Positions 7,611-16,376 of a DNA stretch of 38,210 bases are shown piece after piece. Below the pieces are notes generated by a model that was given only the letters and a program-made list of their open reading frames with translations, was not told the origin of the DNA and searched no databases. Origin of the DNA: Pseudomonadota bacterium (GTDB lineage Bacteria > Pseudomonadota > Gammaproteobacteria > Burkholderiales > Burkholderiaceae_C); assembly GCA_023442945.1 (NCBI GenBank), contig JAEZWW010000009.1:1-38210 (forward strand). The letters run 5' to 3'. Every line of letters begins with the position of its first letter. Positions within the stretch are counted from its first letter, which is position 1. The position numbers and the translations under genes were made by a program.

Positions 7611-8216
7611 ATGAGCGCCTGGGTTTACGTTCTGACGCCGCAAGGGCGCAGTGCCGCAGCGAACGCCGCCGCAGGGCTGCCACCCCAGTTGCGCCAACTG
7701 CTGGCCTTGATCGATGGGCAACGCACGCGCGAGGAGATCCTGGCGCTGAGCGGGCGCTCGGCTGTGCACGCGGGCGGGCTGAGCTGGCTGGCGTCGGCCG
7801 GGTTCATTGAGCGGCGATGGGTCGGTGGTGAAGCCGATAGCCGGCAACCTGCAGACGAACAGGCCGCGCGCCACAGTGACCTGGGCACTCCCACCGCGGC
7901 GCTGGCGCCGGCGTCGGCTTGGGCCGGCGAGGGGCTGGCCCACCCGGCGGGGGTGGCAGCGAGCCCCTCCTCGCGAGCGAGCCTGCTGCCATTGCAGGCC
8001 ACGCTCGCGGCTTACCTCACCGACGCCATGGCGCGGCACCTGGACGAGGATGGCGCGGTGCACCGGCGCCGCGTCCAGCGCGCGCAGTCGCTCAGCGAGC
8101 TGATGGAATGTCTGAACCCCTTGATTGACGCGGTGCTGGATGCCGCCGGCCCGCAGGCGGCTGCGGAATTGGCGGATGGGGCGGCGGCGATCCTGCAGCC
8201 GCAAGGGCGTCGCTGA
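7611..8216 (+). CDS. Hypothetical protein with winged-helix-like N-terminus
   Basis: I do not recognise this 201-residue protein by name. Residues 1-67 (MSAWVYVLTPQGRSA, LPPQLRQLLALIDGQRTREE, GGLSWLASAGFIERR) have the rhythm of a small winged-helix or response-regulator-associated domain found at the start of many Burkholderiales proteins of unknown role. A low-complexity Ala/Pro/Ser stretch follows (about 80-130). The last 70 residues are helical (LQATLAAYLTDAMARHLDED, SELMECLNPLIDAVLDAAG). The ATG at 7611 was chosen for the GGGAGA just upstream; the frame could open at 7509 but without family resemblance. It is divergent from the CZB gene across 240 bases in which I saw no firm promoter. 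Function unknown. Confidence 0.7.
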   Translation: MSAWVYVLTPQGRSAAANAAAGLPPQLRQLLALIDGQRTREEILALSGRSAVHAGGLSWLASAGFIERRWVGGEADSRQPADEQAARHSDLGTPTAALAPASAWAGEGLAHPAGVAASPSSRASLLPLQATLAAYLTDAMARHLDEDGAVHRRRVQRAQSLSELMECLNPLIDAVLDAAGPQAAAELADGAAAILQPQGRR

Positions 8217-8382
8217 CGGTGGGGCGCGGGCGCCGCGCTAGGGTGGCGCCGTATTCAACCTGAGCCAGGTTTGCGCGCCGCGCCGATCGTGCGCAGCACC
8301 GGGGCTGCAGGGCCTGAGACCGTGGCAGCGCGACGTCAGGCGGGTAACGCTGCGCAGGCAGGTCCTGTGGTTGAATTTGAAG

Positions 8383-8425
8383 AAAAACCTGCTTTTGCCC
8401 TACAACCATTTGCGCAAGCAGCTAT
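8383..8425 (+). repeat. Small interspersed repeat, copy 5
   Basis: This copy reads AAAAACCTGCTTTTGCCCTA, a variable centre, then ATTTGCGCAAGCAGCTATC. It lies in the 264-base gap between the convergent unknown gene and argC. Apart from this copy and the terminator at 8450-8471 I see nothing else in that gap. Confidence 0.6.
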
Positions 8426-8449
8426 CTTATCAATAGCATCAATGCGCTC

Positions 8450-8471
8450 AAAAACGGCGGGCTATGCCGCC
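8450..8471 (-). terminator. Probable Rho-independent terminator of argC
   Basis: On the minus strand GGCGG (8471-8467) and CCGCC (8460-8456) form a GC stem around a 6-base loop, followed by GTTTTTG. It begins 10 bases after the argC stop. The stem is short at 5 pairs, so efficiency is uncertain. Confidence 0.5.
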
Positions 8472-8480
8472 GCGCGGCCC

Positions 8481-9392
8481 TTACAAGCCCAGCATCAGCC
8501 GCATGTTCTGCACGGCGGCGCCACTGGCGCCCTTGCCCAGGTTGTCCAGGCGCGCCACGGCGATGGCTTGCTGCGCTTCAGGGTTGCGGAACACGCGGAT
8601 TTCCAGCTGATTGGTGTCCTTCAGCGCCACGGCGTCCAGCTTGCCGGACGCGGGGGCGTCTTCCACGTTGACGGCTTCGGCGCCGGCATAGTGGGCGCGG
8701 TAGATCTCCAGCAAGCGTTCCGCGCCGGGCTGGCCGGGCAGCATGTCCAGGTGCAGGGGCAGCTCGACCAGCATGCCCTGGTCGAAGTTGCCCACGGCAG
8801 GGATGAAGATGGGGCGGCGGCTGACGCGGCCGTAGCGCATGATTTCCGGGATGTGCTTGTGCTGCAGGCCCAGCGCGTACAGCTCGTACGCGGGGGCGTT
8901 GCCGGCTTCGTACGCTTCGATCATCTGGCGGCCGCCGCCGCTGTAGCCGCTGACGGACGGCAGGGCGATCGGGGTGTCTGGCGGCAGCACGCCCGCGTCG
9001 ACCAGCGGGCGCAGCAGAGCAATGGCGCCGGTGGCGTAGCAGCCGGGGTTGGCCACGCGGTCGGCTTTTTGCACGGCGGCGCGTTGGTCGACCGACAGCT
9101 CGGGAAAGCCGTAGGTCCAGCCCTCGGCCACGCGGTGCGCGGTGCTGGCGTCGATGATGCGCGGCTTGCGGCCGGGCAGCGCGTCGATCATCGCCACGGA
9201 TTCACGCGCGGCGTCGTCGTGCAGGCACAGGATGACCAGGTCGACCGCGGCCATGATCTCGCGCTTGGCCTCGGCGTCCTTGCGGCGCGCGGGGTCGATG
9301 CTGACCACCTCCACGCCGGCCATGCCGTGCAAACGGTCGCGGATCTGCAGGCCGGTGGTGCCGGCTTCGCCGTCGATGAAAACCTGGGCCAT
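8481..9392 (-). CDS. argC: N-acetyl-gamma-glutamyl-phosphate reductase (type 2)
   Basis: ArgC reduces N-acetylglutamyl-5-phosphate to the semialdehyde with NADPH, the third step of arginine synthesis. At 303 residues it is the short type-2 form. The nucleotide fold starts at once with GEAGTTG (8-14). The catalytic Cys118 lies in NPGCYATGAI, and the substrate site SVSGYSGGGRQMIEAYE follows. The C-terminal GAAVQNMRLMLGL is typical of type 2. The ATG at 9392 has GGAGAG about 9 bases upstream. It stands alone, divergent from sucC, with a probable terminator right after the stop. No clear ArgR box was identified; a GGTGC/GCACC dyad lies in the divergent region. Confidence 0.95.
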   Translation of the reverse strand: MAQVFIDGEAGTTGLQIRDRLHGMAGVEVVSIDPARRKDAEAKREIMAAVDLVILCLHDDAARESVAMIDALPGRKPRIIDASTAHRVAEGWTYGFPELSVDQRAAVQKADRVANPGCYATGAIALLRPLVDAGVLPPDTPIALPSVSGYSGGGRQMIEAYEAGNAPAYELYALGLQHKHIPEIMRYGRVSRRPIFIPAVGNFDQGMLVELPLHLDMLPGQPGAERLLEIYRAHYAGAEAVNVEDAPASGKLDAVALKDTNQLEIRVFRNPEAQQAIAVARLDNLGKGASGAAVQNMRLMLGL

Positions 9393-9459
9393 GCGCGTGT
9401 TCTCTCCGCTTGGGTTAGGGTTGCGGCGTCAAGGCGCTTTCGGGCCCGGGCGCTCAAAT

Positions 9460-9474
9460 TGGTGCATCGCACCA
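9460..9474. promoter_or_regulatory. 15-base dyad between argC and sucC
   Basis: TGGTGC and GCACCA flank a 3-base centre (ATC), giving a perfect inverted repeat with 6-base arms. It lies 67 bases upstream of argC and 100 bases upstream of sucC, so it could be an operator for either. I cannot assign a regulator. Confidence 0.3.
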
Positions 9475-9574
9475 TGATACATTCGTGGGCTGCAGGTTGC
9501 ATTCACACGTTGAGCTGGCACTGGGTACTGCGGGGTCGGCCGATCCATCCATCACCAATCCCAAGAGGGGCTAC

Positions 9575-10735
<1,161 letters not shown>

Positions 10736-10742
10736 TGACTTT

Positions 10743-10768
10743 GGGGACAGATCTTTAGCTCTGTCCCC
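10743..10768. repeat. 9-bp hairpin between sucC and sucD
   Basis: GGGGACAGA (10743-10751) and TCTGTCCCC (10760-10768) pair perfectly around an 8-base loop. It starts 8 bases after the sucC stop and ends 17 bases before sucD. There is no T-tract, so it is not a classic terminator. It could tune the SucC:SucD ratio, stabilise the upstream message or be a REP-like element; similar GGGGACAG hairpins occur between genes in other betaproteobacteria, as far as I recall. Confidence 0.6.
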
Positions 10769-10785
10769 GACCGATTAGGACCATC

Positions 10786-11679
10786 ATGTCGATCTACATC
10801 AACAAAGACACGCGCGTCATCACCCAGGGCATCACGGGCAAGACCGGCCAGTTCCACACCGAGAAGTGCCAGGAATACGCCAATGGCAAGAACTGCTTCG
10901 TCGCGGGTGTGAACCCCAAGAAGGCTGGCGAAAAGATTTTCGACATCCCCATCTTCGGCTCGGTGAAGGACGCCGCCAAGGAAACCGGTGCCACGGTGTC
11001 CGTGATTTACGTGCCGCCCGCAGGCGCGGCGGCCGCCATCTGGGAAGCCGTCGAAGCCGATCTGGACCTGGCGATCTGCATCACCGAAGGCATTCCGGTG
11101 CGCGACATGCTGGAAGTGCGCAACAAGATGCGCGCCAAGGAAGCGGCTGGCGGCAAGAAGACCCTGCTGCTGGGCCCCAACTGCCCTGGCCTGATCACCC
11201 CCGGTGAAATCAAGATCGGCATCATGCCCGGTCACATCCACATGCAGGGCCGTGTGGGCGTGGTGTCGCGTTCTGGCACCCTGACCTATGAAGCCGTGGC
11301 GCAGCTGACCGAACTGGGCATTGGCCAGTCGACCGCCGTCGGTATCGGTGGCGACCCGATCAACGGCTTGAAGCACATCGACGTGATGAAGGCGTTCAAC
11401 GACGACCCAAACACCGACGCCGTGATCATGATCGGTGAAATCGGTGGTCCGGACGAAGCCGAAGCCGCCATGTGGTGCAAGGACCACATGAAGAAGCCTG
11501 TCGTGGGCTTCATCGCCGGCGTGACGGCGCCTCCCGGCAAGCGCATGGGCCACGCTGGCGCGCTGATTTCTGGCGGTGCCGACACGGCCGATGCCAAGCT
11601 GGCCATCATGGAAGAGTGCGGCTTCACGATCACCCGCAACCCTTCCGAAATGGGCAAGCTGCTCAAGGGCCTGCTCTGA
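10786..11679 (+). CDS. sucD: Succinate-CoA ligase, alpha subunit
   Basis: SucD (297 residues) binds CoA and carries the phosphohistidine that passes phosphate between succinyl-phosphate and the nucleotide on SucC. It starts MSIYINKDTRVITQGITGKT, the CoA-binding Rossmann start. The conserved LLGPNCPGLITPGE and SRSGTLTYE follow, and the phosphorylated His is at 256 in GHAGALISGG. Length matches the family. A TAGGA ribosome site lies before the ATG. It is the second gene of sucCD and is followed by a probable terminator at 11716. Confidence 0.97.
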   Translation: MSIYINKDTRVITQGITGKTGQFHTEKCQEYANGKNCFVAGVNPKKAGEKIFDIPIFGSVKDAAKETGATVSVIYVPPAGAAAAIWEAVEADLDLAICITEGIPVRDMLEVRNKMRAKEAAGGKKTLLLGPNCPGLITPGEIKIGIMPGHIHMQGRVGVVSRSGTLTYEAVAQLTELGIGQSTAVGIGGDPINGLKHIDVMKAFNDDPNTDAVIMIGEIGGPDEAEAAMWCKDHMKKPVVGFIAGVTAPPGKRMGHAGALISGGADTADAKLAIMEECGFTITRNPSEMGKLLKGLL

Positions 11680-11715
11680 TCCAGACGGCGCTGCCTCGGC
11701 GCCATGCCTGAGACT

Positions 11716-11752
11716 GCCGGACACCCCCCAGGGTGATCCGGCGTTATTATTT
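11716..11752 (+). terminator. Probable terminator after sucD
   Basis: GCCGGA (11716-11721) pairs with TCCGGC (11737-11742) and, after a small bulge, ACCC pairs with GGGT around loop CCCA. A T-rich run GTTATTATTT follows. It starts 36 bases after the sucD stop and would also separate sucD from the TerC gene. Confidence 0.6.
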
Positions 11753-11782
11753 GAACCCGAGGCCTATCCCGAGAGAGACAAC

Positions 11783-12493
11783 GTGGAAGAATTTCTGACT
11801 GCCCATTTCTGGCTGGCTGTCGGGCAGATCATCATGATCGACATCCTGCTGGGTGGCGACAACGCGGTGGTGATTGCACTGGCTTGCCGACGCCTGCCGC
11901 CCGCGCAGCGTACCAAGGGCATCATCTGGGGCACGGTGGGGGCCATCGGCCTGCGCGTGATCCTGATCGCATTCGCGCTGGCGCTGCTTCAAATTCCGTT
12001 CCTGAAGCTTGTCGGCGCCCTGCTACTGCTCTGGATCGGCGTCAAGCTGATCGCCCCGGATGACGAGGACGACCACGCGAATATCGAATCCAGCGACAAG
12101 CTGTGGGCGGCCGTCAAGACGGTGATCGTCGCCGATCTGGTGATGAGCGTGGACAACGTCATTGCTATCGCTGGTGCCGCGCAGGGCGCGGGTGAGCAGC
12201 ACCAGCTCACCCTGGTGATCTTCGGCCTGCTGGTCAGCATTCCGATCATCGTCTGGGGCAGCACGCTGGTCCTGAAGCTCATGGACCGCTTCCCGATCAT
12301 CATTCTGCTGGGCGGCATGCTGCTGGGGTGGATCGCGGGCACGATGGCGCACAGCGACCCGGCCCTGACGGCCTACCTCCCGCAGGATCGCGCTTGGCAC
12401 TATGGGATGGGCGTCGCCGGTGCGCTGCTGGTCCTGGCGATCGGCAAATGGGTTCAGCGGCGCCGTGGCCCGCCGCCGGAGGCGACCGCCTGA
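11783..12493 (+). CDS. TerC-family integral membrane protein (YjbE type)
   Basis: This 236-residue protein has about seven membrane helices. The two family signatures are present: GGDNAVVIAL in the second helix and DLVMSVDNVIAIAGAA in the middle, each holding the acidic residues thought to coordinate a metal. TerC/YjbE/Alx-like proteins are linked to manganese export or metal loading and to tellurite resistance. The GTG at 11783 (GTG-GAA-GAA) follows GAGAGAGA and gives a normal N-terminus; the frame extends upstream into sucD sequence without resemblance. I looked for a yybP-ykoY manganese riboswitch upstream and saw none. It is followed by the PP2C gene after 62 bases and may be co-transcribed with it. 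Confidence 0.85.
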   Translation: MEEFLTAHFWLAVGQIIMIDILLGGDNAVVIALACRRLPPAQRTKGIIWGTVGAIGLRVILIAFALALLQIPFLKLVGALLLLWIGVKLIAPDDEDDHANIESSDKLWAAVKTVIVADLVMSVDNVIAIAGAAQGAGEQHQLTLVIFGLLVSIPIIVWGSTLVLKLMDRFPIIILLGGMLLGWIAGTMAHSDPALTAYLPQDRAWHYGMGVAGALLVLAIGKWVQRRRGPPPEATA

Positions 12494-12555
12494 GCGCGCT
12501 CGGGCCTTCCACCCGCCACGGCGGATCGTCCCAGGACGACCGCCCGGCCAACACC

Positions 12556-13341
12556 ATGGCGTACGAATACAGCAGTCTCTCGGACGTGGGGCGCCAGCGC
12601 GCCAACAACGAGGACGCCGTTTTGGTCGATGCCGAGCAGGGCATCGTGGTGCTGGCCGATGGGATGGGGGGCTACAACGCCGGCGAAGTCGCCAGCGCCC
12701 TGGCGGTGGACTTGGTCATGCGCGAGCTGCGCCGCTGGCTGAGCACCTCGGCACACCGCGCCAGCACCCGCGACGTGCGCCGCGCGATGGAAATCTGCGT
12801 CGACTTGGCCAACCGCGAGATTTTCGAGGCGGCGAACACGCACGCTGCCTACGCGGGTATGGGCACCACGCTGGTGATGGCAGTGGTGCGCGAAGACACG
12901 CTGCTGGTCGGCCACGTGGGTGATTCGCGGTTGTATCGGTGGCGTGAGGGCGTGTTGGACCAGATCACGCGGGACCATTCTTTGTTGCAGGAACAACTGG
13001 ACATCGGCCTCATCACGCCGGAAGAGGCCGAGCATTCGGGCAACCGCAACCTTGTCACCCGCGCCCTGGGCGTGGAAGACACGGTTCTGCTGGACGTGCG
13101 CGAGTTGACCGTGACGCCGGGCGACACTTTCCTGTTGTGCTCTGACGGCTTGAACGACATGCTGAGCGACGGTGACATCGCAAGCATCCTCGCGTCAGAG
13201 TTGCCGTTGGACGCCTGTGCCACCCGCCTGGTTGGCGAAGCCAACGAGCGTGGCGGGCGGGACAATATCACCGTGGCGCTGATTCGCACGCAGGAAACGC
13301 CTAAAAAGTCCGGTGTTATGGCGAAATTGCTGAGAAAATAG
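12556..13341 (+). CDS. PP2C-type Ser/Thr protein phosphatase (Stp1/PrpC-like)
   Basis: This 261-residue enzyme should remove phosphate from serine or threonine using two Mn/Mg ions. The metal-binding motifs are complete: NNED near residue 20, VVLADGMGGYNAGE (Asp35), GHVGDSRLYRW, LLCSDGLNDML and GGRDNITVAL. It has no membrane segment, so it is cytoplasmic. The ATG at 12556 starts the fold directly (MAYEYSSLSDVG); the frame is open upstream inside terC but without resemblance. It heads a set with an FHA reader, a cyclase and a phosphodiesterase. Such phosphatases are normally paired with a Hanks-type kinase, but none is encoded in this window. Confidence 0.93.
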   Translation: MAYEYSSLSDVGRQRANNEDAVLVDAEQGIVVLADGMGGYNAGEVASALAVDLVMRELRRWLSTSAHRASTRDVRRAMEICVDLANREIFEAANTHAAYAGMGTTLVMAVVREDTLLVGHVGDSRLYRWREGVLDQITRDHSLLQEQLDIGLITPEEAEHSGNRNLVTRALGVEDTVLLDVRELTVTPGDTFLLCSDGLNDMLSDGDIASILASELPLDACATRLVGEANERGGRDNITVALIRTQETPKKSGVMAKLLRK

Positions 13342-13421
13342 CCAGCTTTGGCCGCAGATAAGCCAGTATCTTCTGCAGCTGCCCATCGTTGTCTGCCCCA
13401 TCGCCTGCCGGAGTCGCGTTC

Positions 13422-14069
13422 ATGCCCAAGTTGATCGTCTCGATCGACGGAGTCGTCGTCAAGGAAGTCCAGTTGACCAAGGACCGCTCGACCATTGGTC
13501 GGCGCCCCTACAACGACGTCGTGATCGACAACCTGGCCGTCAGTGGTGAGCACGCCGTTATCCAGATGGCGGGCGGCGTCGCCACGTTGGAGGACCTGGG
13601 CAGCACCAACGGCACCTACGTCAACGGCAAGTCGGTCAAGCAGCAAGTCTTGGCGGACGAGGACGTGGTTGAGGTGGGCAAGTACAAGCTCAAGTTCCTG
13701 GACCGTGAAGGTGTTTCGGCGGCCGTACCGCTGTCCGGTGGCTCGACCGGGTCCATGCCCATGGGCATGGATTCCGGTCTCATGTCGGCGCCGCAAGATC
13801 AGCCGGCGCGTGGGCCGCGCGTCAAGGTGCTGACTGGCTCTGCCGCGGGGCGCGAGATGGAACTGACCAAAGTGGTCACCACGATCGGCAAGCCTGGCCT
13901 GTGTGTGGCCTCGATCACGCGCCGCGCCCACGGCTTTGACCTGGCCCAGGTCGATGGCGATCAGGTCGCCACCATCAATGGCGTGGCCCTGGACGCTGGC
14001 CCTGTCACGCTCAAAAGCCGCGACCAAATCGATTTGGCGGGTATTCGCCTCGAATTCATCGAGAGTTGA
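13422..14069 (+). CDS. FHA-domain protein with two FHA-like modules
   Basis: This 215-residue protein should read phosphothreonine marks. The N-terminal FHA domain (about 5-95) has STIGRRPYNDVVIDN, then SGEHAVI and GSTNGTYVNG, which carry the conserved Gly-Arg, Ser-x-x-His and Asn-Gly residues for phosphopeptide binding. A Gly/Ser/Met linker (about 105-130) leads to a second, degenerate FHA-like part with TIGKPG, SITRRAHGFDL and INGVALDAG, missing several binding residues. The start at 13422 has CGGAG 8 bases upstream. It sits between the PP2C phosphatase and the adenylate cyclase, so it may link protein phosphorylation with cAMP synthesis. The partner is inferred, not seen. Confidence 0.88.
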   Translation: MPKLIVSIDGVVVKEVQLTKDRSTIGRRPYNDVVIDNLAVSGEHAVIQMAGGVATLEDLGSTNGTYVNGKSVKQQVLADEDVVEVGKYKLKFLDREGVSAAVPLSGGSTGSMPMGMDSGLMSAPQDQPARGPRVKVLTGSAAGREMELTKVVTTIGKPGLCVASITRRAHGFDLAQVDGDQVATINGVALDAGPVTLKSRDQIDLAGIRLEFIES

Positions 14070-14111
14070 TCCGGTGCCGGGTGCGCGTCGCCACCTCGGC
14101 TCCTGGGCGCG

Positions 14112-16361
14112 ATGTACCGGACGACCCTGAAGCGTCAGCGTTTGCGCGTGGCCGCCACTGCAGTGGTGGTGTTGCTGGCGTTGCTGCACCTGTTGGGCGC
14201 CTGGACAATGCCAGCCTTCGACCAACTCGACCGCGCGGTGTACGACGTCCGTTTGCGGCTCACCATGCCAGATTCGCTGGACGAGCGCATCGTCATCATC
14301 GATATCGACGAAGGCAGTCTCGCCCAGGTTGGCCAATGGCCTTGGGACCGTCGGCGCTTGGCCGCGCTTGTTAACGAGCTTTCGCAGCGGCAGCAGGTGG
14401 CCGCCCTCGGGATCGACGCGGTCTTTGCGGAGCCCGACCGCAGCTCTGTCCTGGGTCACCTGGAACAGCTGGCAAACGGCGAGTTGCAGCACGACACGGC
14501 GTTTTCCGCCTGGTTGGCCCGCAATGCGCAGGGCTTGGACCACGACGCCGCTTTCGCCAAGGCGCTGTCGGCAAGCCCATCTGTGCTCGGCTACTACTTC
14601 ACCAGCGATCGCCGGGGGGTGCGTGGTGGGGAGCTGCCGCAGCCGTTGGCGCCGGACGATCCTCCGCTGCCTGGTCTGCTGGCCTGGAACGGCTTTGGCG
14701 CCAACATTCCGGTGCTGACCCAAGCGGCGCCCCGCTCTGGTTTTTTCAATGCCGTCACCGACCCCGACGGTGTGGTGCGCTCGGCGCCGGTGATCGCCAG
14801 TTTTGAGGGGCAGTTGTACGAATCGCTGGCGCTGGCGGTCCTGCGGGCCGCTTCGCCCTCGTCCACCCTGCGCATTGAGCGGGAGGCCCACGGCACTGCT
14901 GGACCCGTCACGGCCGTGCGCCTGGGCGACCCGCCGACGCCGCTGCGGATCGATTTGAACAAGCGCGGAGGCGCCTTGATCCCGTTTCGCGGCCCCGGGG
15001 GGCCGGAAGGCGGGGCGTTCCGCTACATCCCGGCCGCAGATGTGCTGCATGGCAAGCTACCTGCTGGTGCGCTGAAGGGCAAGATTGCCCTGCTGGGCTT
15101 TACATCGCCAGGTTTGATGGACCTGCGGGCCACGCCCGTGGGCCGTGCCTACCCGGGTGTCGAGATGCACGCCAACCTGGTGTCCGGCGTGCTCGACGGG
15201 CGCGTGCCGGTGGCGCCGCACTGGGCAGCGCTGGCCGAACTGGCCGGGGTGGCGGCCCTGGGCCTGTTGCTGATCCTGGTCATGCCCGTGGTCGGCGTCG
15301 GTCGGCTCATGGTGCTGGGGGGCGCGCTGGTGTTGGCGCTGATCGCCATCAACACCGCGCTGTTCCTGTGGGCGCAGTGGGTCCTGCCCTTGGCGACCGC
15401 GCTGCTGATGACGCTGGCGGCCTTGGCCGTCAACCTGACGCTGGGGTATTTCCTGGAAGTGCGCGCACGGCGCGAATTGGCGATGCAGTTTGCCACCTAC
15501 GTACCGCCCGAGTTGGTGCGCCAAATGGTGCGCAACCCCGAGCGCTACACCATGCAGGCGCGCGCCGAAGAGCTCACCGTTATGTTCTGCGACCTGAGGG
15601 GCTTCACCACGCTGTCTGAAACCATGGCACCCTTGGACGTCCAGGTGCTGCTGAACGCCGTGCTCAGCCGCCTCAGCCAGGTGATTCGCCAGCACCAGGG
15701 CACCATCGACAAGTACATCGGCGACTGCGTTATGGCCTTCTGGGGCGCGCCGGTGGCGTCCAGCGCGCACGCGCGCGAAGCCGTGTTGGCGGCGGTCCAC
15801 ATGAGCGAAAGCCTGCGCGAACTCAACCGCGACCGCGCCGCGGCCAGTTTGCCGCCGGTGGCGATCGGCATCGGGCTGAACACCGGCCTCATGTCCGTCG
15901 GCAACATGGGCTCCGACGTGCGCCGGGCTTACACCGTCATTGGAGACGCGGTCAACCTGGCGTCGCGGCTGGAAGGCGTCACTCGCTTCTATGGCGTCGA
16001 CCTGATCGTTGGCGAGTCCACCCGCGCGCAGGCCGGTGACCTGCCAGACGGCTTGTATTGGCAGGAGCTTGACCGCGTCCGAGTCAAAGGCCGCCATCAG
16101 CCGGTCACCATCCACACCGTGCGCGTCGCCGAGCCAAGCGTCGACGCGACCGCGCTGCGCACGGAATTGCAGCTGTGGAACGAAGCGCTGGCCGCCTGGC
16201 GTGCGCAGGACTTCGTAACATGTCGCAGCAAACTTGATCAGTTGCAAGGACAGAACGCCAACTTTTCCCTTTACCGCCTCTGCGCCGAACGGGTAGCCTC
16301 CTTTCTGCATACACCACCGAGTGCCTCATGGGACGGGACCACCGTGCTGGATGCCAAGTAA
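14112..16361 (+). CDS. CHASE2-domain adenylate cyclase (class III)
   Basis: This 749-residue inner-membrane enzyme should make cAMP from ATP in response to an extracytoplasmic signal. One helix at 13-30 leads into a CHASE2 sensor (about 35-365, with FDQLDRAVYDVRLRL and later GVEMHANLVSGVL), then three membrane helices at about 370-445 and a class III cyclase domain (about 485-670). Catalytic residues are present: metal Asp494 (MFCDLRGFT) and Asp538 (KYIGDCVMAFWG), adenine-recognising Lys534 and Asp612, and transition-state Asn615 and Arg619 in GDAVNLASRLEG. This residue set favours ATP over GTP. A C-terminal tail of about 80 helical residues resembles a TPR-like end. It is 42 bases after the FHA gene and 15 bases before the phosphodiesterase-like gene. 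The ligand of CHASE2 is unknown. Confidence 0.94.
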   Translation: MYRTTLKRQRLRVAATAVVVLLALLHLLGAWTMPAFDQLDRAVYDVRLRLTMPDSLDERIVIIDIDEGSLAQVGQWPWDRRRLAALVNELSQRQQVAALGIDAVFAEPDRSSVLGHLEQLANGELQHDTAFSAWLARNAQGLDHDAAFAKALSASPSVLGYYFTSDRRGVRGGELPQPLAPDDPPLPGLLAWNGFGANIPVLTQAAPRSGFFNAVTDPDGVVRSAPVIASFEGQLYESLALAVLRAASPSSTLRIEREAHGTAGPVTAVRLGDPPTPLRIDLNKRGGALIPFRGPGGPEGGAFRYIPAADVLHGKLPAGALKGKIALLGFTSPGLMDLRATPVGRAYPGVEMHANLVSGVLDGRVPVAPHWAALAELAGVAALGLLLILVMPVVGVGRLMVLGGALVLALIAINTALFLWAQWVLPLATALLMTLAALAVNLTLGYFLEVRARRELAMQFATYVPPELVRQMVRNPERYTMQARAEELTVMFCDLRGFTTLSETMAPLDVQVLLNAVLSRLSQVIRQHQGTIDKYIGDCVMAFWGAPVASSAHAREAVLAAVHMSESLRELNRDRAAASLPPVAIGIGLNTGLMSVGNMGSDVRRAYTVIGDAVNLASRLEGVTRFYGVDLIVGESTRAQAGDLPDGLYWQELDRVRVKGRHQPVTIHTVRVAEPSVDATALRTELQLWNEALAAWRAQDFVTCRSKLDQLQGQNANFSLYRLCAERVASFLHTPPSASWDGTTVLDAK

Positions 16362-16376
16362 CGCGGGGAGCGAACC

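Noticed and set aside
11680..11782. Possible yybP-ykoY manganese riboswitch before the TerC gene
   Set aside because: None of the conserved elements are visible; the only structure is the sucD terminator.
12849..15050. 733-codon minus-strand open frame opposite PP2C, FHA and cyclase genes
   Set aside because: The opposite strand has three unmistakable genes with full catalytic motifs; this frame has none and spans their gaps.
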